Source: Thalassovita gelatinovora
GTDB lineage: Bacteria; Pseudomonadota; Alphaproteobacteria; Rhodobacterales; Rhodobacteraceae
Length of the DNA stretch: 64,000 nucleotides
Assembly: GCF_001458355.1 (NCBI RefSeq)
Contig: NZ_CYSA01000015.1
Location: forward strand, 439,001-503,000
Reading direction: 5' to 3'
Shown: piece after piece, positions 28,412 to 35,383 of the stretch
Layout: the number at the start of each line of letters is the position of its first letter
Position numbering within the stretch: position 1 is the stretch's first letter
Translations under genes and position numbers: made by a program
The notes under the pieces: generated by a model
Told to the model about the DNA's origin: nothing
Databases searched by the model: none
The model's input: only the letters and a program-made list of their open reading frames with translations

Positions 28412-29623
28412 TCAGGCTGGCAAGCCAGATGGCGGTCGGGTGCGCAGCAAGATGGTCAGCACAATGGCCAAATTCAGCAGGTTCCAGGCGATACCGTTCC
28501 AGAATGCCATCTGGTAACTGCCCGTGATGTCGTAGATCCAGCCCGACATCCAGCCCCCCAGCGCCATGCCGATGATGGTGGTCATCAGAACGAATCCGAC
28601 GCGGCTGCCAGCTTCTTTCGCGGGCATGTATTCGCGCACGATGACCGCATAGGACGGCACGATACCGCCTTGCGACAGTCCGAAGATGGTGGAAACGACA
28701 TAAAGCGATACCAGCCCATCGAAAGGCAGGTAGAGGAACAGCGCCAGCATTTGCAGGGTCGATCCGATGATCAAGGTTTTCAGCCCGCCCAGCCGATCGC
28801 TGACAAGACCCGACAACAGCCGCGACGCAACGCCGCCCAGTAGCATCAGCGACAGCATTTCAGCCCCGACCGCAGGGCCATAGCCAAGATCGACGCAAAA
28901 GGAAACGATATGGACCTGCGGCATCGACATGGCGACGCAACAGCCGATCCCGGCAAGCCCCAGCATGGCCACCAGCGTACTGTGGCTGAAACCGCTGGAC
29001 CCGGCCCGTGCATTCGATTCCGCATCAGAGCGAGCAGTGGCTTCTAACGGAACACGGCGACGCAGCAACTGCGACAACCCGGTGATCGAAACCAAACAGA
29101 TTGCTGCCAGCAGCAGATACACCCCGCGCCAACCATGCGCGGCCTGAAAATCCGACAACATGACCGGCCAGAAAGCCCCCGAAAGGTAATTTGCACTGGC
29201 CGCAATCGCCACCGCAATGCCACGCCGTTTCAGGAACCAAAGCGACACATCAGCGATCAGCGGGCCGAAACTGCAGGCGGTGCCCAGACCGATCAACAGG
29301 TGCAGAGCCGAAAGCATCAGGATCGTCGGGCTAAGCGCGGCCAGTACAAACCCTGCGCCGATCAGAACCGCAGCCCCCGACAGCGCCCAGGTAATGCCGA
29401 TCCGGTCCACGACAGTACCGATCAGGAAATTCCCCAGCGCGAAGCCCACCATGGTCAGGATATAGGGGTAAGAGGCTTCAGCCCGGTCCAATCCGAATTC
29501 TGACTGAATCGCCGGCATGACGACGATCACCACCCACATACCGACATTACCGATCAGCCCGATCAGCAGCGAAATGGCCAATCGGATCCAGGAATATCGG
29601 CTGTCTAGACTGTCGGCTCCCAT
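28412..29623 (-). CDS. MFS transporter
   Basis: 403 residues with about 12 transmembrane helices. The MFS pattern is clear: NFLIGTVVDRIG between helices 2 and 3 (variant of GxxxDRxGRR) and SGLVSDRLGGLKTLIIGS at the equivalent loop of the second half. The start LLIGLIGNVGMWVVIVVMPAIQSEFGLDRAEASYPYILTMVG resembles the oxalate/formate-antiporter or monocarboxylate branch. The substrate cannot be inferred, and no catabolic genes adjoin it. It is convergent with trhO and upstream of nothing on its own strand. Confidence 0.85.
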   Translation of the reverse strand: MGADSLDSRYSWIRLAISLLIGLIGNVGMWVVIVVMPAIQSEFGLDRAEASYPYILTMVGFALGNFLIGTVVDRIGITWALSGAAVLIGAGFVLAALSPTILMLSALHLLIGLGTACSFGPLIADVSLWFLKRRGIAVAIAASANYLSGAFWPVMLSDFQAAHGWRGVYLLLAAICLVSITGLSQLLRRRVPLEATARSDAESNARAGSSGFSHSTLVAMLGLAGIGCCVAMSMPQVHIVSFCVDLGYGPAVGAEMLSLMLLGGVASRLLSGLVSDRLGGLKTLIIGSTLQMLALFLYLPFDGLVSLYVVSTIFGLSQGGIVPSYAVIVREYMPAKEAGSRVGFVLMTTIIGMALGGWMSGWIYDITGSYQMAFWNGIAWNLLNLAIVLTILLRTRPPSGLPA

Positions 29624-29700
29624 CCCGCGACTATTGCCCGGAAATCGATCTGCCGGGAAGACCGTAGTATTGCCGTATAGGGAAGCGATAACGCCATCAG

Positions 29701-29716
29701 AAAACCGGTCGGTTTT
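29701..29716 (-). terminator. Possible terminator after arfB
   Basis: AAAACC-GGTC-GGTTTT forms a short stem-loop 9 nt beyond the arfB stop. Read on the minus strand, it ends in TTTT. The small loop and short stem make this tentative. Confidence 0.4.
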
Positions 29717-29724
29717 CCGGTTGG

Positions 29725-30144
29725 TCAGTCGTCCGAAACCCGGCCACGCCGCGCCTTGATCTCGCCGCGTTGTTTCTTGGCCTCGATCCGGCGGCGTTGG
29801 CTACCCTTAGTGGGTTTTGTAGGTATCCGGCGTTTGGGGCGTTCCAGCGCTTTGCGGATCAAATCGGCCAGTCGGGCACGGGCCAGTTCGCGATTGCGGA
29901 CCTGGCTGCGGGTTTCATCGCATTGAATCACGATGGCACCTTCCTTGGTCCAGCGCCGCCCGGCAAGTCGCTGCAATCGCGCCTTGACCGCGCCCGGCAG
30001 GTTCGGGCTTCGGTCGGCTTCGAACCGCAATTCGACCGCGCTGCTGACTTTATTAACATTTTGACCGCCCGGCCCGGAGGCCCGGACAAACTGTTCGGTC
30101 AGTTCCCAGTCGTCGATAGTGATCGTGTCGGAGATCTTCAGCAT
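29725..30144 (-). CDS. arfB: Alternative ribosome-rescue factor ArfB (peptidyl-tRNA hydrolase)
   Basis: 139 residues. ArfB (YaeJ/ICT1 family) enters stalled, non-stop ribosomes and hydrolyses peptidyl-tRNA. The class I release-factor loop is present: RASGPGGQNVNKVSSAVELRF with the catalytic GGQ. The C-terminal basic tail (KPTKGSQRRRIEAKKQRGEIKARR), which fills the empty mRNA channel, is also intact. The ribosome-binding site is weak (GAG only). Its leader holds a promoter, an extreme Shine-Dalgarno, a short ORF, a complementary anti-Shine-Dalgarno and a terminator ending 22 nt before the start codon. Expression may therefore depend on read-through. Confidence 0.93.
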   Translation of the reverse strand: MLKISDTITIDDWELTEQFVRASGPGGQNVNKVSSAVELRFEADRSPNLPGAVKARLQRLAGRRWTKEGAIVIQCDETRSQVRNRELARARLADLIRKALERPKRRIPTKPTKGSQRRRIEAKKQRGEIKARRGRVSDD

Positions 30145-30165
30145 GTTGGTACTCTAACGCGCCGG

Positions 30166-30203
30166 GGAAAAAGAGTAAGGGCCGCCCTGCTCGGAGCGAC
30201 CCT
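30166..30203 (-). terminator. Rho-independent terminator inside the arfB leader
   Basis: Read on the minus strand, AGGGTCGC and GCGGCCCT (30196-30203 with 30178-30185, one G-U pair) form a stem followed by TTACTCTTTTT. The pairing is better on this strand than on the plus strand, and the T-run is only on this side. It lies 22 nt before the arfB start codon. Confidence 0.6.
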
Positions 30204-30269
30204 AAAGAGAAAAGGAGGTGGGCCGGTTAGGCGCTCACCAATCCGGGAAATTTACAACCAAGGGCTGCC

Positions 30270-30326
30270 TCAGACGCTTGCCCCCCGAACTGTTCCGACA
30301 CCTCTCTCCGCTATCCCATTAGACAC
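30270..30326 (-). CDS. 18-codon leader ORF upstream of arfB
   Basis: The GTG at 30326 lies 5 nt after AAAGGAGGTG, ideal spacing for the strongest ribosome site I see in the window. It opens 18 codons (reading MSNGIAERGVGTVRGASV) to a TGA at 30270. The peptide resembles nothing I know, and a leader-peptide role (ribosome-dependent control of the downstream anti-SD and terminator) is inferred. An internal ATG at 30319 gives only two codons. Confidence 0.4.
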   Translation of the reverse strand: MSNGIAERGVGTVRGASV

Positions 30327-30358
30327 TAGAGCACCTCCTTTCTAAGTTTCGATAGGAG

Positions 30359-30387
30359 AATCGTGCCACAGATTTTTTCAATGTCAA
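30359..30387 (-). promoter_or_regulatory. Sigma-70-like promoter of the arfB leader RNA
   Basis: A perfect TTGACA (30382-30387, minus strand) and a weaker ACGATT (30359-30364) are separated by 17 nt. The box lies just after the stop of the queuosine-precursor transporter gene. It would drive the leader RNA and perhaps arfB. Confidence 0.5.
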
Positions 30388-30394
30388 AACAAAA

Positions 30395-31018
30395 TCATGT
30401 AGAAGGGGCTGTTAGTTTCCCCACGATCATGCGGAAAGGCACAAGTGCTAAAAGAGCAAGCATCAACTTGACCGTCCAGTCGGCAACGCCCAAAGACACC
30501 CACAGCGGCACGATCGGGCCGACGCCCAGAAGCGGCAGCGTTTCCCCCGCCCAGGACACGTCATTGCCCGGTTCGATGAAACCGAGGCTGGCCGAAAATG
30601 CCACGCTGAAGAAAATCGCGGTATCAAGCGACGATCCCACCAGCGTCGAAGCCAGCGGCGCGCGCCACCATTTGCCACCCCGCAGCCGGTTGAAAACCGC
30701 CACGTCGGTCAACTGGGCGACGAGGAAGGCCAGACCCGAACCAATGGCGATACGCAGCGTCACCAGCGGGCCGAAGTCGCCGAGGATCTGAGTACCGATC
30801 AGCGAACAGATGACGCCAGTGATGAACCCCGCGATCACGACTTTGCGGGCCGGACCCGAACCATAGACGCGATTCATCACGTCGGTCACTAAGAAGGCGA
30901 ATGGATACGTAAACGCCCCCCAGGTCAGCCATTGGCCGAACAGGAACTGGACGAGGATATTGGAGGCCAACACGATGGCGGCCATGGCGATGATGCCAGG
31001 AAGATGTGTGCGGTTCAT
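30395..31018 (-). CDS. yhhQ: Queuosine precursor transporter
   Basis: 207 residues with about six transmembrane helices. The VUT/YhhQ signature is clear: TYPFAFLVTDVMNRVYG near the N-terminus with the conserved Asp/Asn/Arg, then GSGLAFLVAQLTDVAVF and ASTLVGSSLDTAIFF, both keeping intramembrane Asp. It imports 7-cyano-7-deazaguanine or 7-aminomethyl-7-deazaguanine for queuosine in tRNA. No other queuosine gene is near. The 65 nt upstream hold a GTTCC…GGAAC hairpin, but I could not fit a preQ1 riboswitch. Confidence 0.9.
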   Translation of the reverse strand: MNRTHLPGIIAMAAIVLASNILVQFLFGQWLTWGAFTYPFAFLVTDVMNRVYGSGPARKVVIAGFITGVICSLIGTQILGDFGPLVTLRIAIGSGLAFLVAQLTDVAVFNRLRGGKWWRAPLASTLVGSSLDTAIFFSVAFSASLGFIEPGNDVSWAGETLPLLGVGPIVPLWVSLGVADWTVKLMLALLALVPFRMIVGKLTAPST

Positions 31019-31083
31019 GTTTTTATTCCGTTTTTACATGGTAGCGGCGACATGGTTCCGCTTCGCGCGGGAACGGGCGGCGT

Positions 31084-31998
31084 TTAATGGGTAGCGAAGG
31101 TTTTGGCAAGCGGCTCAGACAAGATATATTCGACGATCTCGGTGCGCTGGAAAAATTTGAAATTGTCGTCCGACACCATGGTCAGGCGGATCTGGCCGGA
31201 GGAGTCGCGCCAGACCGACAGCCCCTCGAGATTATCATGCTGACCCAGCGGTGAACTGAACAGGACCTCGCCTTCAGGAACAAAATGGGTCAGATCGAAA
31301 CGCCGCACCTGGCTGCGGAACCCGATACCACCGAAATTGCGTTCCAGCAGGTAAAATTGACCGTCCGGGCCGAAATCGGCCCCGACGGGATTAAACCCAC
31401 CTGATGGGGTGATATGGTGAATGATCTGCCACTGATCGTCGGCGTATCGATATAGTGGCAGTCCGATTTGTACGTCCAGTGGGGTTTCCGGCACGACATA
31501 CAGCCGGTTTTGCGGATCGATCGCCAACGCTTCCAACGACGCATTTCCGGACATCTTTTTGAAATCAGGATGCGGATTCAATCGCGTGGCCGGACCGGTC
31601 CAGTCCTCATAGGACCAAACGTTCGCGTTTGCCTCGAAGCTGACGAAAAGCCGACCGTCGGATCGCAGGGCGAGTCCTTCGGAATCTCGCAGCCAGCCTT
31701 TCAACCGGGTACCGTCGGGTTTGAGCAGATCGTTCGACCCGGTCAGGTGGACGCCGATCAACTTGTCCTGTTCACGCAGCAAACGACCGTGCAACAACCT
31801 GGTGCGATCGGTGACGGCAACAAACCCCACCCCTTCGGGGTCAAGTTCCAACGCCGAAATGCCGCCAAATCCGTCGATCGGTTCTGACCATGTCAGCGAC
31901 GTCAGATAGCGCGCCTTACCAGTCGGTCGGGCGCTGCCGGCAACGGTCAGACTGATCGCGGCAAGCGCGGCTATTGCGATTGCAAGACGGAAATACAT
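31084..31998 (-). CDS. Esterase-like phytase family protein, exported
   Basis: 304 residues. Residues 1-22 form a signal peptide (LAIAIAALAAISLTVAGSARP). The body fits the esterase-like activity of phytase family, a beta-propeller group: GFGGISALELDPEG, GFVAVTDRTRLLHGRL, GWLRDSEGLALRSDGRLFVSFE, ASLEALAIDPQNRLYVVPE and HDNLEGLSVWRD all recur as propeller strands with D/E-rich turns. The substrate is unknown; phosphoesters are a guess. The start overlaps the 3' end of mepA by 28 nt, so the two are probably cotranscribed envelope genes. Confidence 0.78.
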   Translation of the reverse strand: MYFRLAIAIAALAAISLTVAGSARPTGKARYLTSLTWSEPIDGFGGISALELDPEGVGFVAVTDRTRLLHGRLLREQDKLIGVHLTGSNDLLKPDGTRLKGWLRDSEGLALRSDGRLFVSFEANANVWSYEDWTGPATRLNPHPDFKKMSGNASLEALAIDPQNRLYVVPETPLDVQIGLPLYRYADDQWQIIHHITPSGGFNPVGADFGPDGQFYLLERNFGGIGFRSQVRRFDLTHFVPEGEVLFSSPLGQHDNLEGLSVWRDSSGQIRLTMVSDDNFKFFQRTEIVEYILSEPLAKTFATH

Positions 31999-32909
31999 TG
32001 GTTCGGCAGATCACGCATCGTCAGTTCACGGCGCGGTTTCGGTTTCGGTGCATTTGGATCGGCTGGCTTCGGATGCAGGATGTCATCGACCCAGTCTTCT
32101 GCGGCCTTGCATCCGTCGCCGGATGGCGGCGGCGCCTGATTGACGCAATTGCGTGCACCCTTGGGACAATTCAGCCGGACATGGAAATGGTAATGATGGC
32201 CCCACCACGGTCGAATTTTACTCAGCCAACTGCGGTCGCCCTTTTCATCCTTGCACATTTGCACCTTGGCACCGGGAAAGACGAAAATTCGTGCAACACG
32301 CGGGTCTTGCGCGGCAGCTTTCAGAATTTCGTGATGCTGACGGGTCCAGCTATCGTTGACATAAGCCCCATTGGCGCGGCGCATCGAAATTGAAGAAATG
32401 TTTTCGCGTTCTGCGGCCGTCAGGGTCAACTGTTGTGCTGGTCGCATCCAGATATCGATATCCATCCCGATTTGATGGCTGCGATGTCCGGTCAGCATCG
32501 GGCCACCGCGCGGTTGGCTCATGTCGCCGATATAAAGCCCGTTCCACCCCGGTTGCTGCGCCGCTTTTGCCGACAGATCCTTGATGAAGGACACCGTTTC
32601 CGGATAGCCCCAGTTGCGATTGCGACTTAACCGCATCGCCTGCCAAGTCGGGCCGGTTTCGGGCAATTGAACACCCCCGGCCAGACACCCCTTGGCATAG
32701 CTGCCATGAGGTTGGGCGCCCTGCGCCGAACCGTGGTCGTGGTCGCCGAAAAGCTGTTTGGCGGGGACCCCGACCATTGCCTTGGGGATCGCCTGCTGGG
32801 TCGAAACGGCAGGACGCACACTGCTGGTCTTACGGCTTTCGGGACGATCGGAACCGCAGCCCGCCACGGTTAGCGACAGCGCGATCAGAGCGAGGAGTCG
32901 TTTTGCCAT
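31971..32909 (-). CDS. mepA: Penicillin-insensitive murein endopeptidase, lipoprotein-like
   Basis: 312 residues. MepA cleaves D-Ala-meso-DAP cross-links in peptidoglycan using zinc (LAS metallopeptidase fold). The zinc ligands are visible in GHRSHQIGMDIDIWM (H-x6-D) and in HHYHFHVRLNCP. The N-terminus has a signal with lipobox VAGC (Cys18), so it may be a lipoprotein, unlike soluble periplasmic E. coli MepA. A proline-rich C-terminal tail (PADPNAPKPKPRRE) follows. It overlaps the UMF1-type transporter gene upstream by 25 nt and the phytase-like gene downstream by 28 nt. Confidence 0.93.
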   Translation of the reverse strand: MAKRLLALIALSLTVAGCGSDRPESRKTSSVRPAVSTQQAIPKAMVGVPAKQLFGDHDHGSAQGAQPHGSYAKGCLAGGVQLPETGPTWQAMRLSRNRNWGYPETVSFIKDLSAKAAQQPGWNGLYIGDMSQPRGGPMLTGHRSHQIGMDIDIWMRPAQQLTLTAAERENISSISMRRANGAYVNDSWTRQHHEILKAAAQDPRVARIFVFPGAKVQMCKDEKGDRSWLSKIRPWWGHHYHFHVRLNCPKGARNCVNQAPPPSGDGCKAAEDWVDDILHPKPADPNAPKPKPRRELTMRDLPNQCISVLQSQ

Positions 32910-34228
32910 GCTTGCGGGTCTCCTTCTGGTTTAACCCAGCGTAACAAGATCAGCCCGATAAGGAAAAGCCCGATCAGCGGAGAAACGCCCAACTGCTGGC
33001 TTTGCGTGACTGCGGTCGTCACCCCGATCAGCATCGGAGCTAAAAACGAAGTTGCCTTGCCCGTCAGTGCATACAGCCCAAAACTTTCGGCCATCTTGCG
33101 CGGGTTGGCTTGGCGCACCATCATGGTACGGCTGGCAGATTGTATCACTCCGCCTGCGGCACCAATCAGCGCTCCCAGCAGGTAAAAGATAATATCGGGC
33201 AATTTCGAGTCCGCCTCGACCGGGATGCCATAAACGCTGTCGCGGGACACGAACACGATGGAAATCGCGACGAAGGTCAGCACCAGAATGCAGATCGTGA
33301 TCACTGGTTTTGGGCCGAACCGTTCATCCGCATGACCCCCGAGCCAGGCAAAGATCGCCCCGGCGATAATGGCGATGATACCGAAGATGCCGGTATCGAC
33401 CACGCTCCAGCCCAAGACGCCTGCAGCGTAGATGCCGCCAAAGACATACATGCCGTTGAGCGCATCGCGGTAGAACATCGAAGATGCCAGATAAGCGAAC
33501 AGAGACGGGGTTCTGGGCAGGCGGGAAATCGTGCCTTTCACTTCCCTCAGCGCCGTGGCGATGGCCCCTTTGGGCGTGCCCACGGGTTTCGGATCGCGCA
33601 CCCACAGGAAAAATGGGATCATGAAGACCGCGTACCAGATCGCGGTCAGCGGCCCGACGAAACGGGTGCCTTCACGCGCTTCGGGATCAAGCCCCAACGC
33701 CGGCGACATACCGATGAATGTCTTGCCGGTTGCGGCGCTTTCGGCAAAGAAGGCCAGTATGACGACAAGAGCGACCAATCCGCCAAGATAGCCAAAGGCC
33801 CAGCCATTGCCGGAAATACGACCGATTTCTTCTTTGGTACCCAGATCGGGCAGCATCGAATTGGTGAAAATGGTGGCAAATTCCATCCCGATCATACCGA
33901 TGGCAAAAAGGATCAGGGTCAGGGTCAAATTGAAACTGTCAGGTGCCGCTGTCCACAGGCCTGCGGCCCCAATCACGTACATGCCGGAAAATAGCCAGAT
34001 CCAACGCAACCGATTGCCCGACGTATCGGCCATCGCCCCCAGGATCGGCGCCAGTAACGCAATCACGATCCCTGCAGACCCGATGCCGAACCCCCATGCG
34101 GCCTGCGCCGCGGTGCCGTCACCCATCAGCTCTTTCACATACGGTGCGAAAATAAATGTGATCAGCAGCGTGTTATACGGCTGGCTGGCCCAATCAAAAA
34201 AGAACCAACCCCAGATGCGCTTGCGCAT
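32885..34228 (-). CDS. MFS transporter, UMF1 (Atg22-like) family
   Basis: 447 residues from ATG 34228 (MRKRIWGWFFFDWASQPYNT); a TTG 12 nt earlier is the alternative. The opening block W-x-x-x-DWA-x-x-x-(Y/F)-x-T is diagnostic of UMF1 proteins, related to the yeast vacuolar effluxer Atg22. About 12 helices follow, with ILGAMADTSGNRLRW as the MFS loop and SRTMMVRQANPRKMAESFGLYALTGKATSFLAPM near the C-terminus. In bacteria the substrate is not established; amino-acid export is a possible role. mepA follows with a 25 nt overlap. Confidence 0.85.
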   Translation of the reverse strand: MRKRIWGWFFFDWASQPYNTLLITFIFAPYVKELMGDGTAAQAAWGFGIGSAGIVIALLAPILGAMADTSGNRLRWIWLFSGMYVIGAAGLWTAAPDSFNLTLTLILFAIGMIGMEFATIFTNSMLPDLGTKEEIGRISGNGWAFGYLGGLVALVVILAFFAESAATGKTFIGMSPALGLDPEAREGTRFVGPLTAIWYAVFMIPFFLWVRDPKPVGTPKGAIATALREVKGTISRLPRTPSLFAYLASSMFYRDALNGMYVFGGIYAAGVLGWSVVDTGIFGIIAIIAGAIFAWLGGHADERFGPKPVITICILVLTFVAISIVFVSRDSVYGIPVEADSKLPDIIFYLLGALIGAAGGVIQSASRTMMVRQANPRKMAESFGLYALTGKATSFLAPMLIGVTTAVTQSQQLGVSPLIGLFLIGLILLRWVKPEGDPQAWQNDSSL

Positions 34229-34294
34229 GTCCGACCCCAATCATTTCGTCCCTTAATCCATATCTTATGGCAGGCGGATTGTAACGCTGGCAAG

Positions 34295-34831
34295 TCAATC
34301 CTGTTGAGGCGGCCAAGGCCGCGAATTTTCGGCATCAATCCATTTCAGCACCCATTCGGGCAGTTGCAGGTTGTCGTCATCGGCACCAAAGGCCTGTCGA
34401 ACGCGATCAGTATGAACAATGCCGTTCGCATCGGTGATCGCGGCGCGATAAACAACATGGTTGGCGCAGTCGCCATTTTTCTTCCACATCGACTGTTCGA
34501 TGTAGAAAAACCTGTCATCCCAGCCCAAGGCACGGGACCGCATTTCGAACGTATCGAACATGCGGATGCGGCGGCGATAGCGGACGCAGGTTCCGGCCAT
34601 GGTCATGCCCCAGCCTTCGCGTTTGAGCGTCTCCAACAATCCCGTGCGCTTGGCCAGTAACAGCCGACCCAAATCGAACAAGGTCAGGGTGCGCCCGTTA
34701 TTGAGTTCCATGAACGGGTCGATATCCCATGGCAGGCACATATGGTGCGATACATGGGTGCCGGTGGTGGGCAATGCCGGTGCATTTCGGAAAATGACGA
34801 ATTCCTTGACCAGTCGGACCAGCGGAAACAT
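34295..34831 (-). CDS. Acyl-CoA thioesterase-like protein (hotdog fold, THEM6 type)
   Basis: 178 residues from ATG 34831, preceded by AAGGAG at 6 nt; an earlier in-frame start covers this site. The hotdog pattern is visible: HMCLPWDIDPFMELNNGRTLTLFDLGRLLL, with the D/N-rich helix of 4HBT thioesterases, then the R-R-R-I-R-x-F-D strand and FYIEQSMW. It matches the bacterial group annotated as thioesterase or acyl-CoA thioester hydrolase. The natural substrate is unknown. It lies alone between the transporter and a divergent YggT gene. Confidence 0.78.
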   Translation of the reverse strand: MFPLVRLVKEFVIFRNAPALPTTGTHVSHHMCLPWDIDPFMELNNGRTLTLFDLGRLLLAKRTGLLETLKREGWGMTMAGTCVRYRRRIRMFDTFEMRSRALGWDDRFFYIEQSMWKKNGDCANHVVYRAAITDANGIVHTDRVRQAFGADDDNLQLPEWVLKWIDAENSRPWPPQQD

Positions 34832-34961
34832 TTCGGGCTCCTTCAAAGCTGCTTCTGTCTGTCGCTGCACTGCGGCAAGGTCAATAGAAACCGCGCGTCA
34901 ATACTTGCGTCTTCCCGGCGCGCCCCTTACCTGTGGGAAGACGTAAAAAGAGGTGCCGTTA

Positions 34962-35246
34962 ATGATATCGTTGATCCAGATTCTGCTGCTTGTGCTGAAT
35001 GTCGTTTGGTTCTTTGTGATCGCCCATGTGATCATGAGCTGGCTGATCAGTTTTCAGGTTCTGAACCTGCATCAGCAATTCGTGGCACAGGTCTGGTATG
35101 GGCTGAACCGTTTGCTGGAACCGCTGTATACGCCGATCCGTAAAATCCTGCCCCCGATGGGAGGGATCGACTTGGCCCCGCTGGCGGTGCTTTTGGCGAT
35201 CATTGCGATCCGTATCGTGATCAGCAATAATTTCGGCATCTACTAA
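34962..35246 (+). CDS. YggT family membrane protein
   Basis: 94 residues from ATG 34962, with AGAGGTG just upstream; the GTG of that ribosome site is itself in frame but unlikely to be the start. There are two hydrophobic helices separated by LNRLLEPLYTPIRKILPPMGGIDLAPL, the YggT signature with R-x-x-P and the PxxGGxDLxP motif. Family members sit near the septum and are linked to osmotic or membrane organisation, without a defined activity. It stands alone, 137 nt before recQ. Confidence 0.88.
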   Translation: MISLIQILLLVLNVVWFFVIAHVIMSWLISFQVLNLHQQFVAQVWYGLNRLLEPLYTPIRKILPPMGGIDLAPLAVLLAIIAIRIVISNNFGIY

Positions 35247-35383
35247 ACGTTTGGACGCAGATTCGCGATTACGTTCAGTTACAGCCCCACCGGTAATGCG
35301 ATCTTGGCCTTCAAGGCTTGTCCACCGATTCTTAGTGTGTGAAACTGTCTGGTAAGAGCAGATAGACAATCTTACAGGGTTCC

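Larger units (their letters stand above)
30166..30352 (-). ncRNA. Structured leader or small RNA upstream of arfB with SD/anti-SD pair
   Basis: On the minus strand, a TTGACA box (30382-30387) is followed 17 nt later by ACGATT, predicting a transcript start near 30352. The transcript would carry AAAGGAGGTG (30332-30341), complementary to the 3' end of 16S rRNA over 10 nt. It also carries CACCTCCTTT (30211-30220), a perfect complement of that site and the same sequence as the 16S anti-SD. An inner hairpin (CCGG…CCGG, 30222-30245) lies between. The RNA would end at a stem-loop plus TTTTT (30166-30203), about 185 nt in all. I do not recognise it as 6S, SRP or tmRNA. It may be a leader controlling arfB or an independent RNA. 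Confidence 0.5.

Noticed and set aside
30166-30352. arfB leader RNA as 6S, SRP RNA or tmRNA
   Set aside because: No GGAAGGAAGC-like SRP loop, no 6S-like open bubble that I can recognise, and no tRNA-like ends; it was kept as an unassigned RNA.
31019-31083. preQ1 riboswitch before the queuosine-precursor transporter
   Set aside because: A GTTCC…GGAAC hairpin and an A-rich stretch exist, but the pseudoknot spacing and the C-rich loop of preQ1 classes I-III could not be fitted.
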